From: an uncultured delta proteobacterium
Lineage (GTDB): Bacteria > Desulfobacterota > Desulfobulbia > Desulfobulbales > Desulfocapsaceae
Length of the DNA stretch: 64,000 nucleotides
Direction of reading: 5' to 3'
Assembly: GCA_903901335.1 (NCBI GenBank)
Contig: CAIUQR010000147.1
Span: 31,120-95,119 of the forward strand
Position numbers and translations under genes: made by a program
Shown here: positions 26,592 to 34,562 of the stretch, piece after piece
How positions within the stretch are numbered: the first letter of the stretch is position 1
Layout: each line of letters starts with the position of its first letter
Notes under the pieces: model-generated
What the model was told of the DNA's origin: nothing
The model's input: only the letters and a program-made list of their open reading frames with translations
Database searches by the model: none

Positions 26592-27374
26592 TTGCATATT
26601 GGGCACCGTAAAAGCAAGAAAAAGCCTGCGCGCGCCAAACCTGAAACGATGATGAGCCGCCTTACGCTCGCCATCGGGGGGCGACCGGTGAAGGTTGAGG
26701 CCATGGTGCCTGCTCGGCCGACGCGCCCACACCTGATGCTGCCTCTGTTCCGTGAACTCGCAGGCGCGGTCGTGGGCGCTGCGATTGCATCTGCTGCAGA
26801 GCGGGGCGAGTCTATTGCCTGCGGCGCCGGCTGCGGCGCTTGCTGCCGGCAGCTCGTCCCCATCACCCCGCCGGAAGCGTATGATCTCGGAGTTTATTCG
26901 CGTTCGCTACCCTCTTCGAGACGCCGCGAGCTTCAGGCGCGTTTCGCTGCTGCGCGTGTCCGGCTGCAAGAGAGTGAAATGCTGGAGACCTTGCTGCATC
27001 CTGAGCGCGTGTCCGAAGACGACAAGGAGAGTCTGGCGCTGCGTTACTTCGGCCTTGGCATCCCGTGTCCCTTTCTCGAGGCGGAGAGCTGCTCGATTCA
27101 CCCCAGGCGGCCCATCGTCTGCCAGGAGTACCTGGTTACGTCCGACTCCGCCCATTGCGCCACCCCTCGCCCCGACACCATCCGCATGGTAACGCTTGCG
27201 GGTAAGGTATCGAGCGCCCTCGCCCGCGTTGACGCTGGAGATGGCGAAAATGAACCGTGGGTGCCACTCATTGTGGCTGCAGAGTGGAGCCGCGCACACC
27301 CGGACCGGGGGGCAGCCTTGCCGGCGCCTGATATCCTGCAGAAGGTGCTGGCAAATCTGGAAAAAGAAGAGTGA
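26592..27374 (+). CDS. YkgJ-family Cys-cluster protein
   Basis: 260 residues from a TTG at 26592; an ATG at 26649 (MMSRL) is an alternative. The Cys cluster is CGAGCGACCRQL near residues 77-88, followed by IPCPFLEAESCSIHPRRPIVCQEY near 156-180. This is the usual YkgJ pattern of six to eight cysteines binding zinc or iron. Function in the family is unproven. The gene is markedly GC-rich and Arg/Ala-rich compared with the AT-rich gene before it and with its right-hand neighbours, so it looks separately acquired. No promoter was recognised. Confidence 0.82.
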   Translation: MHIGHRKSKKKPARAKPETMMSRLTLAIGGRPVKVEAMVPARPTRPHLMLPLFRELAGAVVGAAIASAAERGESIACGAGCGACCRQLVPITPPEAYDLGVYSRSLPSSRRRELQARFAAARVRLQESEMLETLLHPERVSEDDKESLALRYFGLGIPCPFLEAESCSIHPRRPIVCQEYLVTSDSAHCATPRPDTIRMVTLAGKVSSALARVDAGDGENEPWVPLIVAAEWSRAHPDRGAALPAPDILQKVLANLEKEE

Positions 27375-27490
27375 CGAATCTAACTTTCTGAAAAGAAAAT
27401 TTAAAAATAGTTCTCTTCCCTCTTCTCTTTTGGGACAGCTATAAGAGTATATCGATTATCCCATGTTAATATATAAACTGGAGGGCTTAG

Positions 27491-28000
27491 ATGAAGAAAA
27501 TGTTTTTGGTAACAACCTGTATGGTGATTGCTTTCAGCCTGTTTTGCGGCTGTGACAGGAAAAAGGAGGTTGGTAATTTCAAGGTGATAGAACCTTCAAT
27601 GATCTTAACCAAAGAAGATGCCAAGGCACTGACCGGTGTCAGCTTTGGCGAGTGTACCGTAAAAGAAGAGCCTGCAGTGGGTTTGAAGTTGTGCGTGTAT
27701 GATAGAGAGGGGACCTTCCTGCAGATTGGGCTGATGCAAGCGGCTTTTATGGACAAGAAGTCGCGCGAGGGTGGAAACACGCCGGAATCAATTTACAAAT
27801 CAACAAAAAGTGCTTTCAAGGATGCCGCCAAGATCGAAGGTGTGGGTGATGACAACTTCCTGTCACCTCCGGGGCTTCATATTCTGAAGGGCAGTTATTA
27901 TATGACTGTGTCCGTTGGTCTTATGTCAAAAGACAAGGAAAAGTTGAAAGCAGCCGGTATGAAGGCCGTTGAAAACCTGAGTAAGTATTCCGCAAAATAA
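27491..28000 (+). CDS. Lipoprotein, unknown function
   Basis: 169 residues. A lipoprotein signal peptide ends in the lipobox LFCGC with the acceptor Cys at about 19-20, followed by basic Asp-Arg-Lys-Lys. The mature domain has a Cys pair (about 56 and 69) and a DDNFLSPPGLHILKGSYYMTVSVG beta region (in two parts). A GGAGG site lies six bases before the ATG. It is probably paired with the next lipoprotein gene (41 bases to its start). No named family was recognised. Confidence 0.75.
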   Translation: MKKMFLVTTCMVIAFSLFCGCDRKKEVGNFKVIEPSMILTKEDAKALTGVSFGECTVKEEPAVGLKLCVYDREGTFLQIGLMQAAFMDKKSREGGNTPESIYKSTKSAFKDAAKIEGVGDDNFLSPPGLHILKGSYYMTVSVGLMSKDKEKLKAAGMKAVENLSKYSAK

Positions 28001-28041
28001 ACAGGTTTAGAGCTGGGGTTAAAATGATAAGGAGAATAAAC

Positions 28042-28629
28042 ATGATTTTAAGAACGATAAGAACGGCAATTTGCGTAGTATTGGCCCTGTCTTTTTTTGG
28101 ATGTGCGGCACCGGCACCGAACATGAAGCTTTCACAGCCGACAAGCACGGCTGTTGCGGTGAATCAGGAAAAGGCCTTGATTTATTTTCTTCGGCCTCAG
28201 CAACTTGGCTTTCTTATTCAGGCCGCGGTCTATGATGGTGAAGAGTTTATCGGTTTCGTTCCCTTTGATCAGAAATTGCCGTATCTTACTTCCCCTGGCG
28301 AGCATCGCTTTATGGTGGTGTCCGAGGCGGCGGATTTCATGGATGCAAGCGTCCTGCCGGGCAAAACCTATTATGTGCAAGTTCTCCCCAGGATGGGAGC
28401 CTGGAGAGCACGTTTCTCTTTGGGGCCTATAACTCGAGAAGAACTGAAAACAGATAAAACCAAAACCTGGATCGAAAAGGCACAGCTGATCGAAAATAAA
28501 CCGGAAGCATATGCATGGGCCAAAGAAAACAGACCAAGTGTTCTTCAAAAAAAGGAAGAGTATCTTAAAAAGTGGTTAGAAAAGGGTAAGGATCAACAGC
28601 CATTTCTGAAGCCGGACGATTCATTGTAA
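28042..28629 (+). CDS. DUF2846-like lipoprotein
   Basis: 195 residues from the ATG at 28042, chosen because AAGGAG lies eight bases upstream; the ATG at 28024 lacks a site. The lipobox is LSFFGC with the acceptor Cys near residue 21. The domain fits DUF2846-type lipoproteins: ALIYFLRPQ, a DGEEFIGFVPFDQKLPYL loop, PGEHRFMVV and GKTYYVQVLPR. The C-terminus is a long charged helix of Lys and Glu. An outer- or inner-membrane anchored periplasmic protein of unknown role. Confidence 0.75.
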   Translation: MILRTIRTAICVVLALSFFGCAAPAPNMKLSQPTSTAVAVNQEKALIYFLRPQQLGFLIQAAVYDGEEFIGFVPFDQKLPYLTSPGEHRFMVVSEAADFMDASVLPGKTYYVQVLPRMGAWRARFSLGPITREELKTDKTKTWIEKAQLIENKPEAYAWAKENRPSVLQKKEEYLKKWLEKGKDQQPFLKPDDSL

Positions 28630-28661
28630 ATACTTCGGCTTGTGAATGATATGGCAGGAAA

Positions 28662-29321
28662 TCAGCTGTCGAGGAGTTCTTTTCTGAAAGCCTCAATACC
28701 TATCTTGTCTATTAAAAATCCAAGGCGCGCACGTTTTGAATTTTCCTTGTAATAGACCATGACTTTTTCGACCATGGCTTCCGCCTCTTCGGTTGACAGG
28801 TTTTCAACAAGGACTTCGGCAAGTCGGGGGGCTATTCCGCCCATACCACCCGCCAGGATGGTCCACCCGGTCTCAGTGCCGTAGAGGGAGAGGTCTTTGA
28901 TACAGTTTTCGCCGCATTGAATCTTGCAGCCGCTTACCGCCATCTTCATTTTACTCGGCATGACCATGCCGTGGTAGGTGCGATCCATTTTCAGCCCCAT
29001 TTCCAGGCTGTCCTGTTTGGCGAGCCGGCAGTAGGTTTTTCCGGGACACACCTTGATACTGCGGACACAGAGCCCTACGGCGTGTCCCTCGTTGAGACCC
29101 AGATCTTCCCAGATGCTATCGATGTCATCCTCCTTGATCCCGACAATGGCAATTCGAGCGGCACTGGTAATCTTCAGGGCTGCCGCATTATACTTTCTTG
29201 CAACGGCGGCAATCTCTTCCAGCATTGCAGGAGTTACCAGACCGCAGGGAATGTGGGGGGCGATTGCGTAGGTCTCTTTATCCTGCTGCAGGATCACTCC
29301 TTTCTGGCCATCTTTAAGCAT
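28662..29321 (-). CDS. Low-molecular-weight siroheme sulfite/nitrite reductase (alSIR type)
   Basis: 219 residues, matching the ~218-residue assimilatory-type sulfite reductase of Desulfovibrio vulgaris. The sirohaem-[4Fe-4S] ligands follow the C-x5-C...C-x3-C rule: CPGKTYC near residue 92 and CKIQC near 132, with MAVSGC before the second. The N-terminal ferredoxin-like half is also present. The family reduces sulfite with reduced ferredoxin or viologen in vitro; the in vivo role (assimilation, detoxification or sirohaem handling) is debated. It stands alone on the minus strand with no partner gene, facing the lipoprotein gene. Confidence 0.88.
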   Translation of the reverse strand: MLKDGQKGVILQQDKETYAIAPHIPCGLVTPAMLEEIAAVARKYNAAALKITSAARIAIVGIKEDDIDSIWEDLGLNEGHAVGLCVRSIKVCPGKTYCRLAKQDSLEMGLKMDRTYHGMVMPSKMKMAVSGCKIQCGENCIKDLSLYGTETGWTILAGGMGGIAPRLAEVLVENLSTEEAEAMVEKVMVYYKENSKRARLGFLIDKIGIEAFRKELLDS

Positions 29322-29510
29322 AGAGATTCTCCCTTAATTGAAAATAATTGACATGAAAAATAGTGAGTTTACCCCATAAGAGGAAAAGGGTAAATTTTAT
29401 TTTGGTTTCAGGAGATTTTTCCAGTGCCCAAGCTTATTATGAAGCAATCGAACGTATTCGATGAAAATGTGCAGTCTTGCTATCACCTCCGGATATCATT
29501 TCAGGCGCAA

Positions 29511-30572
29511 CTATTGAGCGCGTAAATATTGATTCGGCCAGACTGTCTCCACATGCAGTGCCTTGGCGGCATGGAGCGGCCAGTAGGGATCGCGAAGCAT
29601 TTGTCGCGCCAGCAGCACGACATCGGCCTGGCCGGTGGCCACTATCTGTTCAGCCTGAGCCGGGTCGGTGATGAAGCCGACCGCTCCGCTGGCAATTCCG
29701 ATTTCGGCTCTAATTCTGGCCGCAAAGGGGACCTGAAAACCTGGACCGAAGGGAACCGGCTCATTGGGAACGGCGAATCCTGAGGAACAGTCAATAAGGT
29801 CGAACCCTATCTGCTTTAACTGCCGGGCCAGCATCACTGACTGGTCGTGATCCCATCCGCCGGCAATCCAGTCAACAACCGAGATCCGGGCAAAGAGCGG
29901 CAGATCCTTAGGCCATTCCTCACGTACCCCCCTGGCAACTTGTAAGGGGAACCGAAGCCGATTCTCCAGACTTCCACCGTATTCGTCCTTCCGCTGGTTG
30001 GCCAGCGGGGAGAGGAACTCATGGAGGAGGTATCCGTGCGCCATATGCAGCTCAACCACCTGGAATCCAGCGGCGAGTGCCCTGCGCGTAGCAGCACGGA
30101 ACTGACTTTCAACCAGGTCCATCTCGTCCATGGTCATAGCCTTGGGGACAGGATGACCCACGTCAAAGGGGACGGCGCTTGGCGCAAGCGGTTGCCAGCC
30201 GCCCTCATCGGTGCCCAGTGGGCCGCCGCCGTGCCATGGCACGGAACACGAGCCTTTACGGCCTGCATGGGCGAGTTGAATACCCGGCACGGCGCCCTGC
30301 TCTTGTATGAAGCGGGCAATAGGTCGAAATGCGTCAGTATGAGCATCGTTCCAGATGCCGCTGTCTTCCGGACTGATGCGGCCCTCCGGGCTGACCGAGG
30401 TGGCCTCGACCATTACCAGGCCTGCACCACCCACGGCCCGACTGCCGAGATGAACGAGGTGCCAGTTAGTGGGAATTCCATCCCGGCTTGAGTACTGGCA
30501 CATAGGAGAAACGAAGATCCGGTTACGAAAGGTGATGGACCGCAGGGTTAGTGGTGAAAAGAGAACACTCAT
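29511..30572 (-). CDS. YqjM-type Old Yellow Enzyme (NADPH-dependent ene-reductase)
   Basis: 353 residues from the ATG at 30572; the TTG at 30584 is less likely. A TIM barrel with the FMN-flavin signatures VSPMCQYSS (Cys near 26, which tunes the flavin in YqjM), HLGSRAVGGAGLV, QLAHAGRKGS and MAHGYLLHEFLSPLANQRKDEYGGS. YqjM-class enzymes reduce electrophilic C=C bonds with NADPH. The gene is monocistronic; the upstream small gene at 30613-30816 is on the same strand with 40 bases between. A substrate cannot be assigned. Confidence 0.92.
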   Translation of the reverse strand: MSVLFSPLTLRSITFRNRIFVSPMCQYSSRDGIPTNWHLVHLGSRAVGGAGLVMVEATSVSPEGRISPEDSGIWNDAHTDAFRPIARFIQEQGAVPGIQLAHAGRKGSCSVPWHGGGPLGTDEGGWQPLAPSAVPFDVGHPVPKAMTMDEMDLVESQFRAATRRALAAGFQVVELHMAHGYLLHEFLSPLANQRKDEYGGSLENRLRFPLQVARGVREEWPKDLPLFARISVVDWIAGGWDHDQSVMLARQLKQIGFDLIDCSSGFAVPNEPVPFGPGFQVPFAARIRAEIGIASGAVGFITDPAQAEQIVATGQADVVLLARQMLRDPYWPLHAAKALHVETVWPNQYLRAQ

Positions 30573-30612
30573 AGGTTGTCTCAATGTAAAAGAGGTTGGT
30601 CCTGAATTTCAA

Positions 30613-30816
30613 TCAGGCTGTTGTATTTATGATGTTCCCTGTTACGGGAATACCGGAGATATCTGCCGGTTGAATCGGGGTTTGAGCAGCTTGATTCCGC
30701 ATGTTTTCAACAGCCTGGACGATTAGGTCGCCTGCCAGTTGCGGTTGTTGATTGGCTGTTTTTAACACTGAAACGCCGATCACGGACTGCTGGTAAAGGA
30801 TTCCTGTAGTCTGCAT
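30613..30816 (-). CDS. Small YjfB-like (putative motility) protein
   Basis: 67 residues. An AAAGGAG ribosome site stands seven bases before the ATG, which supports this small gene. The N-terminal ~40 residues (short helix with VSVLKTANQQPQ, then AGDLIVQAVENM) resemble YjfB-type small proteins, sometimes called putative motility proteins. The tail is polar and uncharged. No flagellar gene is in the window, so the motility label is weak. It may be co-transcribed with the Old Yellow Enzyme gene. Confidence 0.55.
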   Translation of the reverse strand: MQTTGILYQQSVIGVSVLKTANQQPQLAGDLIVQAVENMRNQAAQTPIQPADISGIPVTGNIINTTA

Positions 30817-31229
30817 GTCGCACTCCTTTAGGGAAGAGTTCTATGGCGGAAAAATAATCATTATAAAAATGAGGTCAAATAAAAGGCCGGTGATAATAAA
30901 GGTAGGTAGAAGAGACACGGATGGGTGAAAGGGATATGACAAATATCAAACCATACCTGTTTTGCAGTTCTTTAAAAATGGAACCGGGGTGTAAAGGGCA
31001 CAGGAAAGATATTGCCATCTCCGAACAAACGGGATAGTAATCTGAAACTTCAAGTCTTGATTCCGGATCAACGGAAAGGACTCTGTGAGAAGTGGTTTTG
31101 ATGATGCAAATTTGAAATAAAGGAGTGCACAAAGGACGCCTTAGAATGATATATTTCGTCTAAACAGGTCCTGCTCCTGAGAGGACCGTCTCACTTATTA
31201 CCTGATTTTTAACACCTGTAGGATCAATT
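30817..31229. other. 413-base divergent intergenic region
   Basis: It separates the minus-strand small gene from the plus-strand coiled-coil protein. A GGTCCT/AGGACC hairpin lies at 31167-31187, close to the plus-strand start. No clear promoter pair or gene was seen. The minus-strand frame at 30875-31132 starts with TTG, has no ribosome site, and looks like chance. Confidence 0.45.
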
Positions 31230-31646
31230 ATGGATGCCTATACTGAAGCCCATCTGTTTGTTGCCGCTATTAGAGTTCTTCAGCATCAGGGAGGGAGCCC
31301 TCCTAAACTTGAAGATGTCTGCACAATGATACGTATCTCTGTTGAATTGGGCCATGTAATATGCCGGAGGTTGGAGAAACTCAAGGTCATTGAGACCTTT
31401 GAAGACCCTTTTTCCATCAAGCTGGCTGTTGCACATCACCTGGAGATCGAAAATATCCCGAAAAAGGTGAAAGAAGAGAATAGTCTTGCCAGGGAACTGG
31501 AAAAATTCAAGGCAGAGAAAAAAAACGTCGAGCAGAAGGTCGCAACCATTCAAGCGGAGATAGCGAAAAAGAGACAAGATATGTTTGCCGATATCGAAGC
31601 GAAATTCAAGAGGGAAATAGAGAAGCAGAAAAAAGAGAAAAGGTGA
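31230..31646 (+). CDS. Coiled-coil protein with winged-helix-like N-terminus
   Basis: 138 residues. The first ~75 residues are mixed and could form a winged-helix-like domain (EDVCTMIRISVELGHVICRRLEKLKVIE). Residues 80-138 form a highly charged coiled coil of Lys and Glu heptads. No signal peptide. Proteins with this layout occur as conserved hypotheticals in sulfate reducers and Geobacter relatives. The role is unknown. The ATG at 31230 lacks a strong ribosome site (GTAGGATCAATT upstream). Confidence 0.65.
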   Translation: MDAYTEAHLFVAAIRVLQHQGGSPPKLEDVCTMIRISVELGHVICRRLEKLKVIETFEDPFSIKLAVAHHLEIENIPKKVKEENSLARELEKFKAEKKNVEQKVATIQAEIAKKRQDMFADIEAKFKREIEKQKKEKR

Positions 31647-31748
31647 TTGGTTCCAAAACTATCAGTGAGATTGCTCCCGTACCCATGTCCGGAAAGTGGC
31701 CGGAGAACAACTTGAAGTGTTAAAGATAGACCCGGTACAGGCAGGTCC

Positions 31749-32084
31749 TTATGAGTTATCCTGGATATCGTTGTTATCCGGCTCAAAATCCATCACAAAT
31801 TCGGTCCAGGCAAAGGGACTTTGCTCGATCTGACCACCGACTGTTTTCTGGTGACCGGTCACAGTTTCCCATTTCGGGGTGATCTTCAATTTGAAGTGTC
31901 CTCCCTGACCATCAACAATAACGATTAGTTGTTTTGCCTGAGAGTTCATTTTGGTTGAAATATGATCAAGGGCCATACCGAATCTGGAGATATCGTGTAC
32001 AGTTCCGGTAAAAAATCCCCTGCCGTCGGAAATATCCGCTATCATATCTGTCAGTGGCATTCGTGGATGTCTTCGTCTATTCAT
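31749..32084 (-). CDS. PilZ-domain protein
   Basis: 111 residues from the ATG at 32084, preceded by CAGGTGACC. The open frame extends to 32291, but the extra residues do not resemble PilZ. The c-di-GMP motif is present: RRRHPR at 3-8 (RxxxR form), then a DISRFGMAL segment matching (D/N)xSxxG. The remaining strands form the PilZ barrel. It binds c-di-GMP as a receptor; its output partner is unknown. Together with the EAL-HDOD protein at 12.4 kb it indicates c-di-GMP signalling in this organism. Confidence 0.75.
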   Translation of the reverse strand: MNRRRHPRMPLTDMIADISDGRGFFTGTVHDISRFGMALDHISTKMNSQAKQLIVIVDGQGGHFKLKITPKWETVTGHQKTVGGQIEQSPFAWTEFVMDFEPDNNDIQDNS

Positions 32085-32706
32085 AGCGGTCACCTGCATA
32101 AAACGTATGTCATCTGAATTCTGTTCTTTTGGCAATAGAGCAATAAGATTGCTTTTAGCACTGGGAACGATTATTCTGTCTACTCTAGACAGTAGGCACG
32201 ACATACTATAAAGCAAAGAAATTTTGCAGTAATACCAGAAGGAATTCCGCAGATATCTGTGCGCAGAACTGTTAAAAGTTCCTTTATTCATTAGATTCCG
32301 ATATAAAATTCACGCAACTCCCCCAAAAATAAGTTCGCTGACGTGCTAGCAGTATGTTAACATTACGTATGTTCATGATCAAATACCTGAAGGCCGCTTT
32401 ATCGCAGATTAAAACCTGCAAACGGCTGGGAACGGTTGAAATACGTTTCGTTATTACCTGTTCACTTAACGGTACCGCTTGATATCATGACAGACTGAGA
32501 TGATATGGGAAAAGGGGTTCGACACTGGTGTCATGCAATATTGCGAATAATGACAAAATGATGGATGTCTGATACTTTCTTTACAGGGCGTATCGTGTTT
32601 CTGTTGGAAAAAATTGCATTGAGAAAGAATTCCTTGATGGCTGTATTGCTTTACGTATCTTGGAGTTGAACGCAGTAGAATCGAAGTACCTCAAAAGGAG
32701 CAGGAA
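32085..32706. other. 622-base region upstream of the RRM gene
   Basis: The stretch is AT-rich. It contains the unlikely upstream extension of the PilZ frame, then about 415 bases without an open frame. A possible promoter for the RRM gene lies at 32634-32661. An RRM/cold-shock-type gene with a long upstream region may have further regulatory sites here, but none is recognisable. Confidence 0.4.
32634..32661 (+). promoter_or_regulatory. Possible promoter of the RRM gene
   Basis: TTGATG (32634-32639) and TATCTT (32656-32661) are separated by 16 bases, about 46 bases before the ATG at 32707. The boxes are moderate matches. Confidence 0.4.
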
Positions 32707-33159
32707 ATGAAGATCTATGTAGGCAATATGTCATACGAAGTACAAGAAGATGACTTGCGGCAGGCATTTAGTGAATTCGGCCAGGTTGACTCGGTAACCA
32801 TCATCATCGATAAATACAGCGGCAGATCCAAGGGATTCGGATTTGTCGAAATGTCTTCCAAAGAAGCGGGGCAGGCCGCTATCGAAGGCCTGAACGGCAA
32901 GGATCTGAAGGGAAGGGCATTGAATGTCAACGAGGCCCGGCCTCAGGAGAAGCGCGAGAGCCGTGGAGGATCCGGCGGTGGCGGTCGCGGTGGCTTCGTT
33001 GGAGGCGGTGGTGGCCGCAGTGGTGGTGGCCGCGGTGGTGAAGGCGGTTTCGGCGGTGGCAATAAAGGCAACTTCGGAGGCGGCCGCGGTGGTGGTGGTA
33101 AAGGCGGCTTCAGCGGCGGCGGCGGAGGCGGCCGCGGCGGTCGTGGTGGGGACAGATAA
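32707..33159 (+). CDS. RRM-domain RNA-binding protein with glycine-rich tail
   Basis: 150 residues. One RRM at about 1-82 has RNP2 as IYVGNM and RNP1 as KGFGFVEM with both aromatic residues. Residues 83-150 are a Gly-Gly-Gly-Arg/Phe-rich low-complexity tail made of repeated GGC/GGT codons, like cyanobacterial and other bacterial Rbp proteins. These bind RNA and are often cold-induced. A strong AAAAGGAG site lies eight bases before the ATG. A long perfect inverted repeat follows the gene (33177-33220). The first residues match the RRM consensus, so the start is well supported. Confidence 0.93.
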   Translation: MKIYVGNMSYEVQEDDLRQAFSEFGQVDSVTIIIDKYSGRSKGFGFVEMSSKEAGQAAIEGLNGKDLKGRALNVNEARPQEKRESRGGSGGGGRGGFVGGGGGRSGGGRGGEGGFGGGNKGNFGGGRGGGGKGGFSGGGGGGRGGRGGDR

Positions 33160-33176
33160 CACCAATTGATTTAATG

Positions 33177-33220
33177 GAGATTTTCCCGATATACAGGACA
33201 TGTTCTTGCGGGAAAATCTC
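33177..33220. repeat. 12-bp perfect inverted repeat after the RRM gene
   Basis: GAGATTTTCCCG and CGGGAAAATCTC pair perfectly around a 20-base loop. It starts 17 bases after the stop codon. No T-run follows, so it is a terminator only if factor-assisted. It could also be an mRNA stabiliser or a binding site for the RNA-binding protein itself. Confidence 0.65.
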
Positions 33221-33323
33221 GTCATATCCTGCTTCCAAGATTGCTCCACGCTGATTCGTTGCTTCAACCCCCTGAGCCTGGTAATCTCAGTTGCGGATTC
33301 ATGCGAAAAAAGGTCAAGGAAAT

Positions 33324-33773
33324 ATGAAGATATGGGTTGATGCCGATGCGTGTCCCAAACCCATTAAGGAAATCCTGTTCAGGGCAGCTGAGCGGACTGC
33401 GGTGCAGACGGTCTTTGTTGCCAACCGGCTGGTACAAATCCCAAAATCGGCACATATTTCTGCGCTCCGCGTTCCTTTTGGACAGGATGTGGCCGATAAC
33501 GAGATAGTCAGACAGCTTACGGCCGGTGATCTGGTGATTACCGCGGATATTCCCCTGGCGGCTGCGGTCCTTGGCCGGGGAGGCCATGCCCTTGATCCAC
33601 GCGGTGAGCTCTATTCGGCTGAAACTATTGGTGGCAGGCTCAATGTACGGGACTTTATGGAGGTCTTGAGATCCACGGGAGTGGAGACCGGCGGTCCCTC
33701 GACCTTCCATCAGAGTGACAGACAAGCCTTTGCCGGTCAGCTTGATTCCTGGTTGCATGGCCGGAAAAAGTGA
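33324..33773 (+). CDS. UPF0178 family protein (YaiI/YqxD)
   Basis: 149 residues from the ATG at 33324 with AAGGAA just upstream; the TTG at 33291 adds eleven unlikely residues. The family hallmark starts at once: [16 protein letters not shown], then FVANR, a [12 protein letters not shown] block, and [19 protein letters not shown] near the end. The conserved aspartates suggest a PIN-like metal-binding nuclease fold. Function is not established. The gene stands alone, convergent with the arylesterase gene. Confidence 0.9.
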   Translation: MKIWVDADACPKPIKEILFRAAERTAVQTVFVANRLVQIPKSAHISALRVPFGQDVADNEIVRQLTAGDLVITADIPLAAAVLGRGGHALDPRGELYSAETIGGRLNVRDFMEVLRSTGVETGGPSTFHQSDRQAFAGQLDSWLHGRKK

Positions 33774-33845
33774 CAACAACAATAAAAAAACGGCTTCTCT
33801 GCTGCTGCCAGCTTATCCCGGCACTATTCAAACGGGACAGAGAGA

Positions 33846-34517
33846 TTATCTCTCCTTCTTTTTCATCTCAATTGCCTGGACAACATAAGGGAACAGGTTG
33901 CCGACGATAATCTCATAACCCTGCCGGTTCGGATGGATGCCGTCACTGATGTGGAGGGCAGGATCAGTCGCGACGCCCTCCAGGAAAAAGGGCATGAAGA
34001 TGACCCCGGTTTTCTCTGCCACATCCTGGTAAAGCCTGCGGAAGGGATCCGTATAGCCGATACCGAGATTGCCGACCATCTGCATCCCGGCAAGGATCGT
34101 AACGATCTTCCTTTCCTGCAGTCCGGCCACAATCTTTTCAATATTCTTTCGGGTCAGTCCAGGGTCCACCCCGCGCAGGCCATCATTGGCCCCGGTCTCC
34201 AGAATGACGATATCTGGCTTTAAGGACAGTGTCCAGTTCAACCGCGACAAGGTGCCGCTGCTGGTCTCCCCGCTGATCCCTGAGTTGATCACCCGATAAT
34301 GCAGACCCGCTTCCAGTAATTGTTTCTGGAGCTGGGCCGGGTAGCCTTCCTCTTCCTTGACACCCTGGCCTGCAGTCAGGCTGTCACCGACTGCCACAAT
34401 CACGCCTTCGAAGGCCTCCTTTTTTTTCACCGTGGTCTGCTCTTTGGCAGCCTCTCTGCAACCGGAAAACAGGAGTAAAAAGAGAAGAGCGAGTCCCATC
34501 AGGATGGTGTGTTTCAT
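33846..34517 (-). CDS. tesA: GDSL/SGNH arylesterase-thioesterase, lipoprotein form (TesA-like)
   Basis: 223 residues from the ATG at 34517; the frame upstream has no signal sequence. A lipobox LLFSGC (acceptor Cys near residue 20) follows a hydrophobic helix. SGNH blocks: VAVGDSLTAG (I), the Gly in GISGETSSGT (II), GANDGLRG (III), and DGIHPNRQGY (V) with catalytic Asp and His. E. coli TesA is periplasmic; here a lipid anchor is likely. It sits behind the YbbA-YbbP-type transporter, the order known from enterobacteria, though in E. coli the thioesterase is divergent. Probably one operon with the two genes upstream. Confidence 0.9.
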   Translation of the reverse strand: MKHTILMGLALLFLLLFSGCREAAKEQTTVKKKEAFEGVIVAVGDSLTAGQGVKEEEGYPAQLQKQLLEAGLHYRVINSGISGETSSGTLSRLNWTLSLKPDIVILETGANDGLRGVDPGLTRKNIEKIVAGLQERKIVTILAGMQMVGNLGIGYTDPFRRLYQDVAEKTGVIFMPFFLEGVATDPALHISDGIHPNRQGYEIIVGNLFPYVVQAIEMKKKER

Positions 34518-34562
34518 AAGGTTTCCCGTCGTGTTCTTGTGGCAGCCACCCACATAAAGAGT

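Noticed and set aside
30875..31132. 85-codon minus-strand ORF upstream of the YjfB-like gene
   Set aside because: TTG start, no ribosome site, low-complexity composition; most likely a chance frame.
32085..32291. N-terminal extension of the PilZ protein
   Set aside because: The added ~69 residues do not resemble PilZ, and the ATG at 32084 has a good ribosome site.
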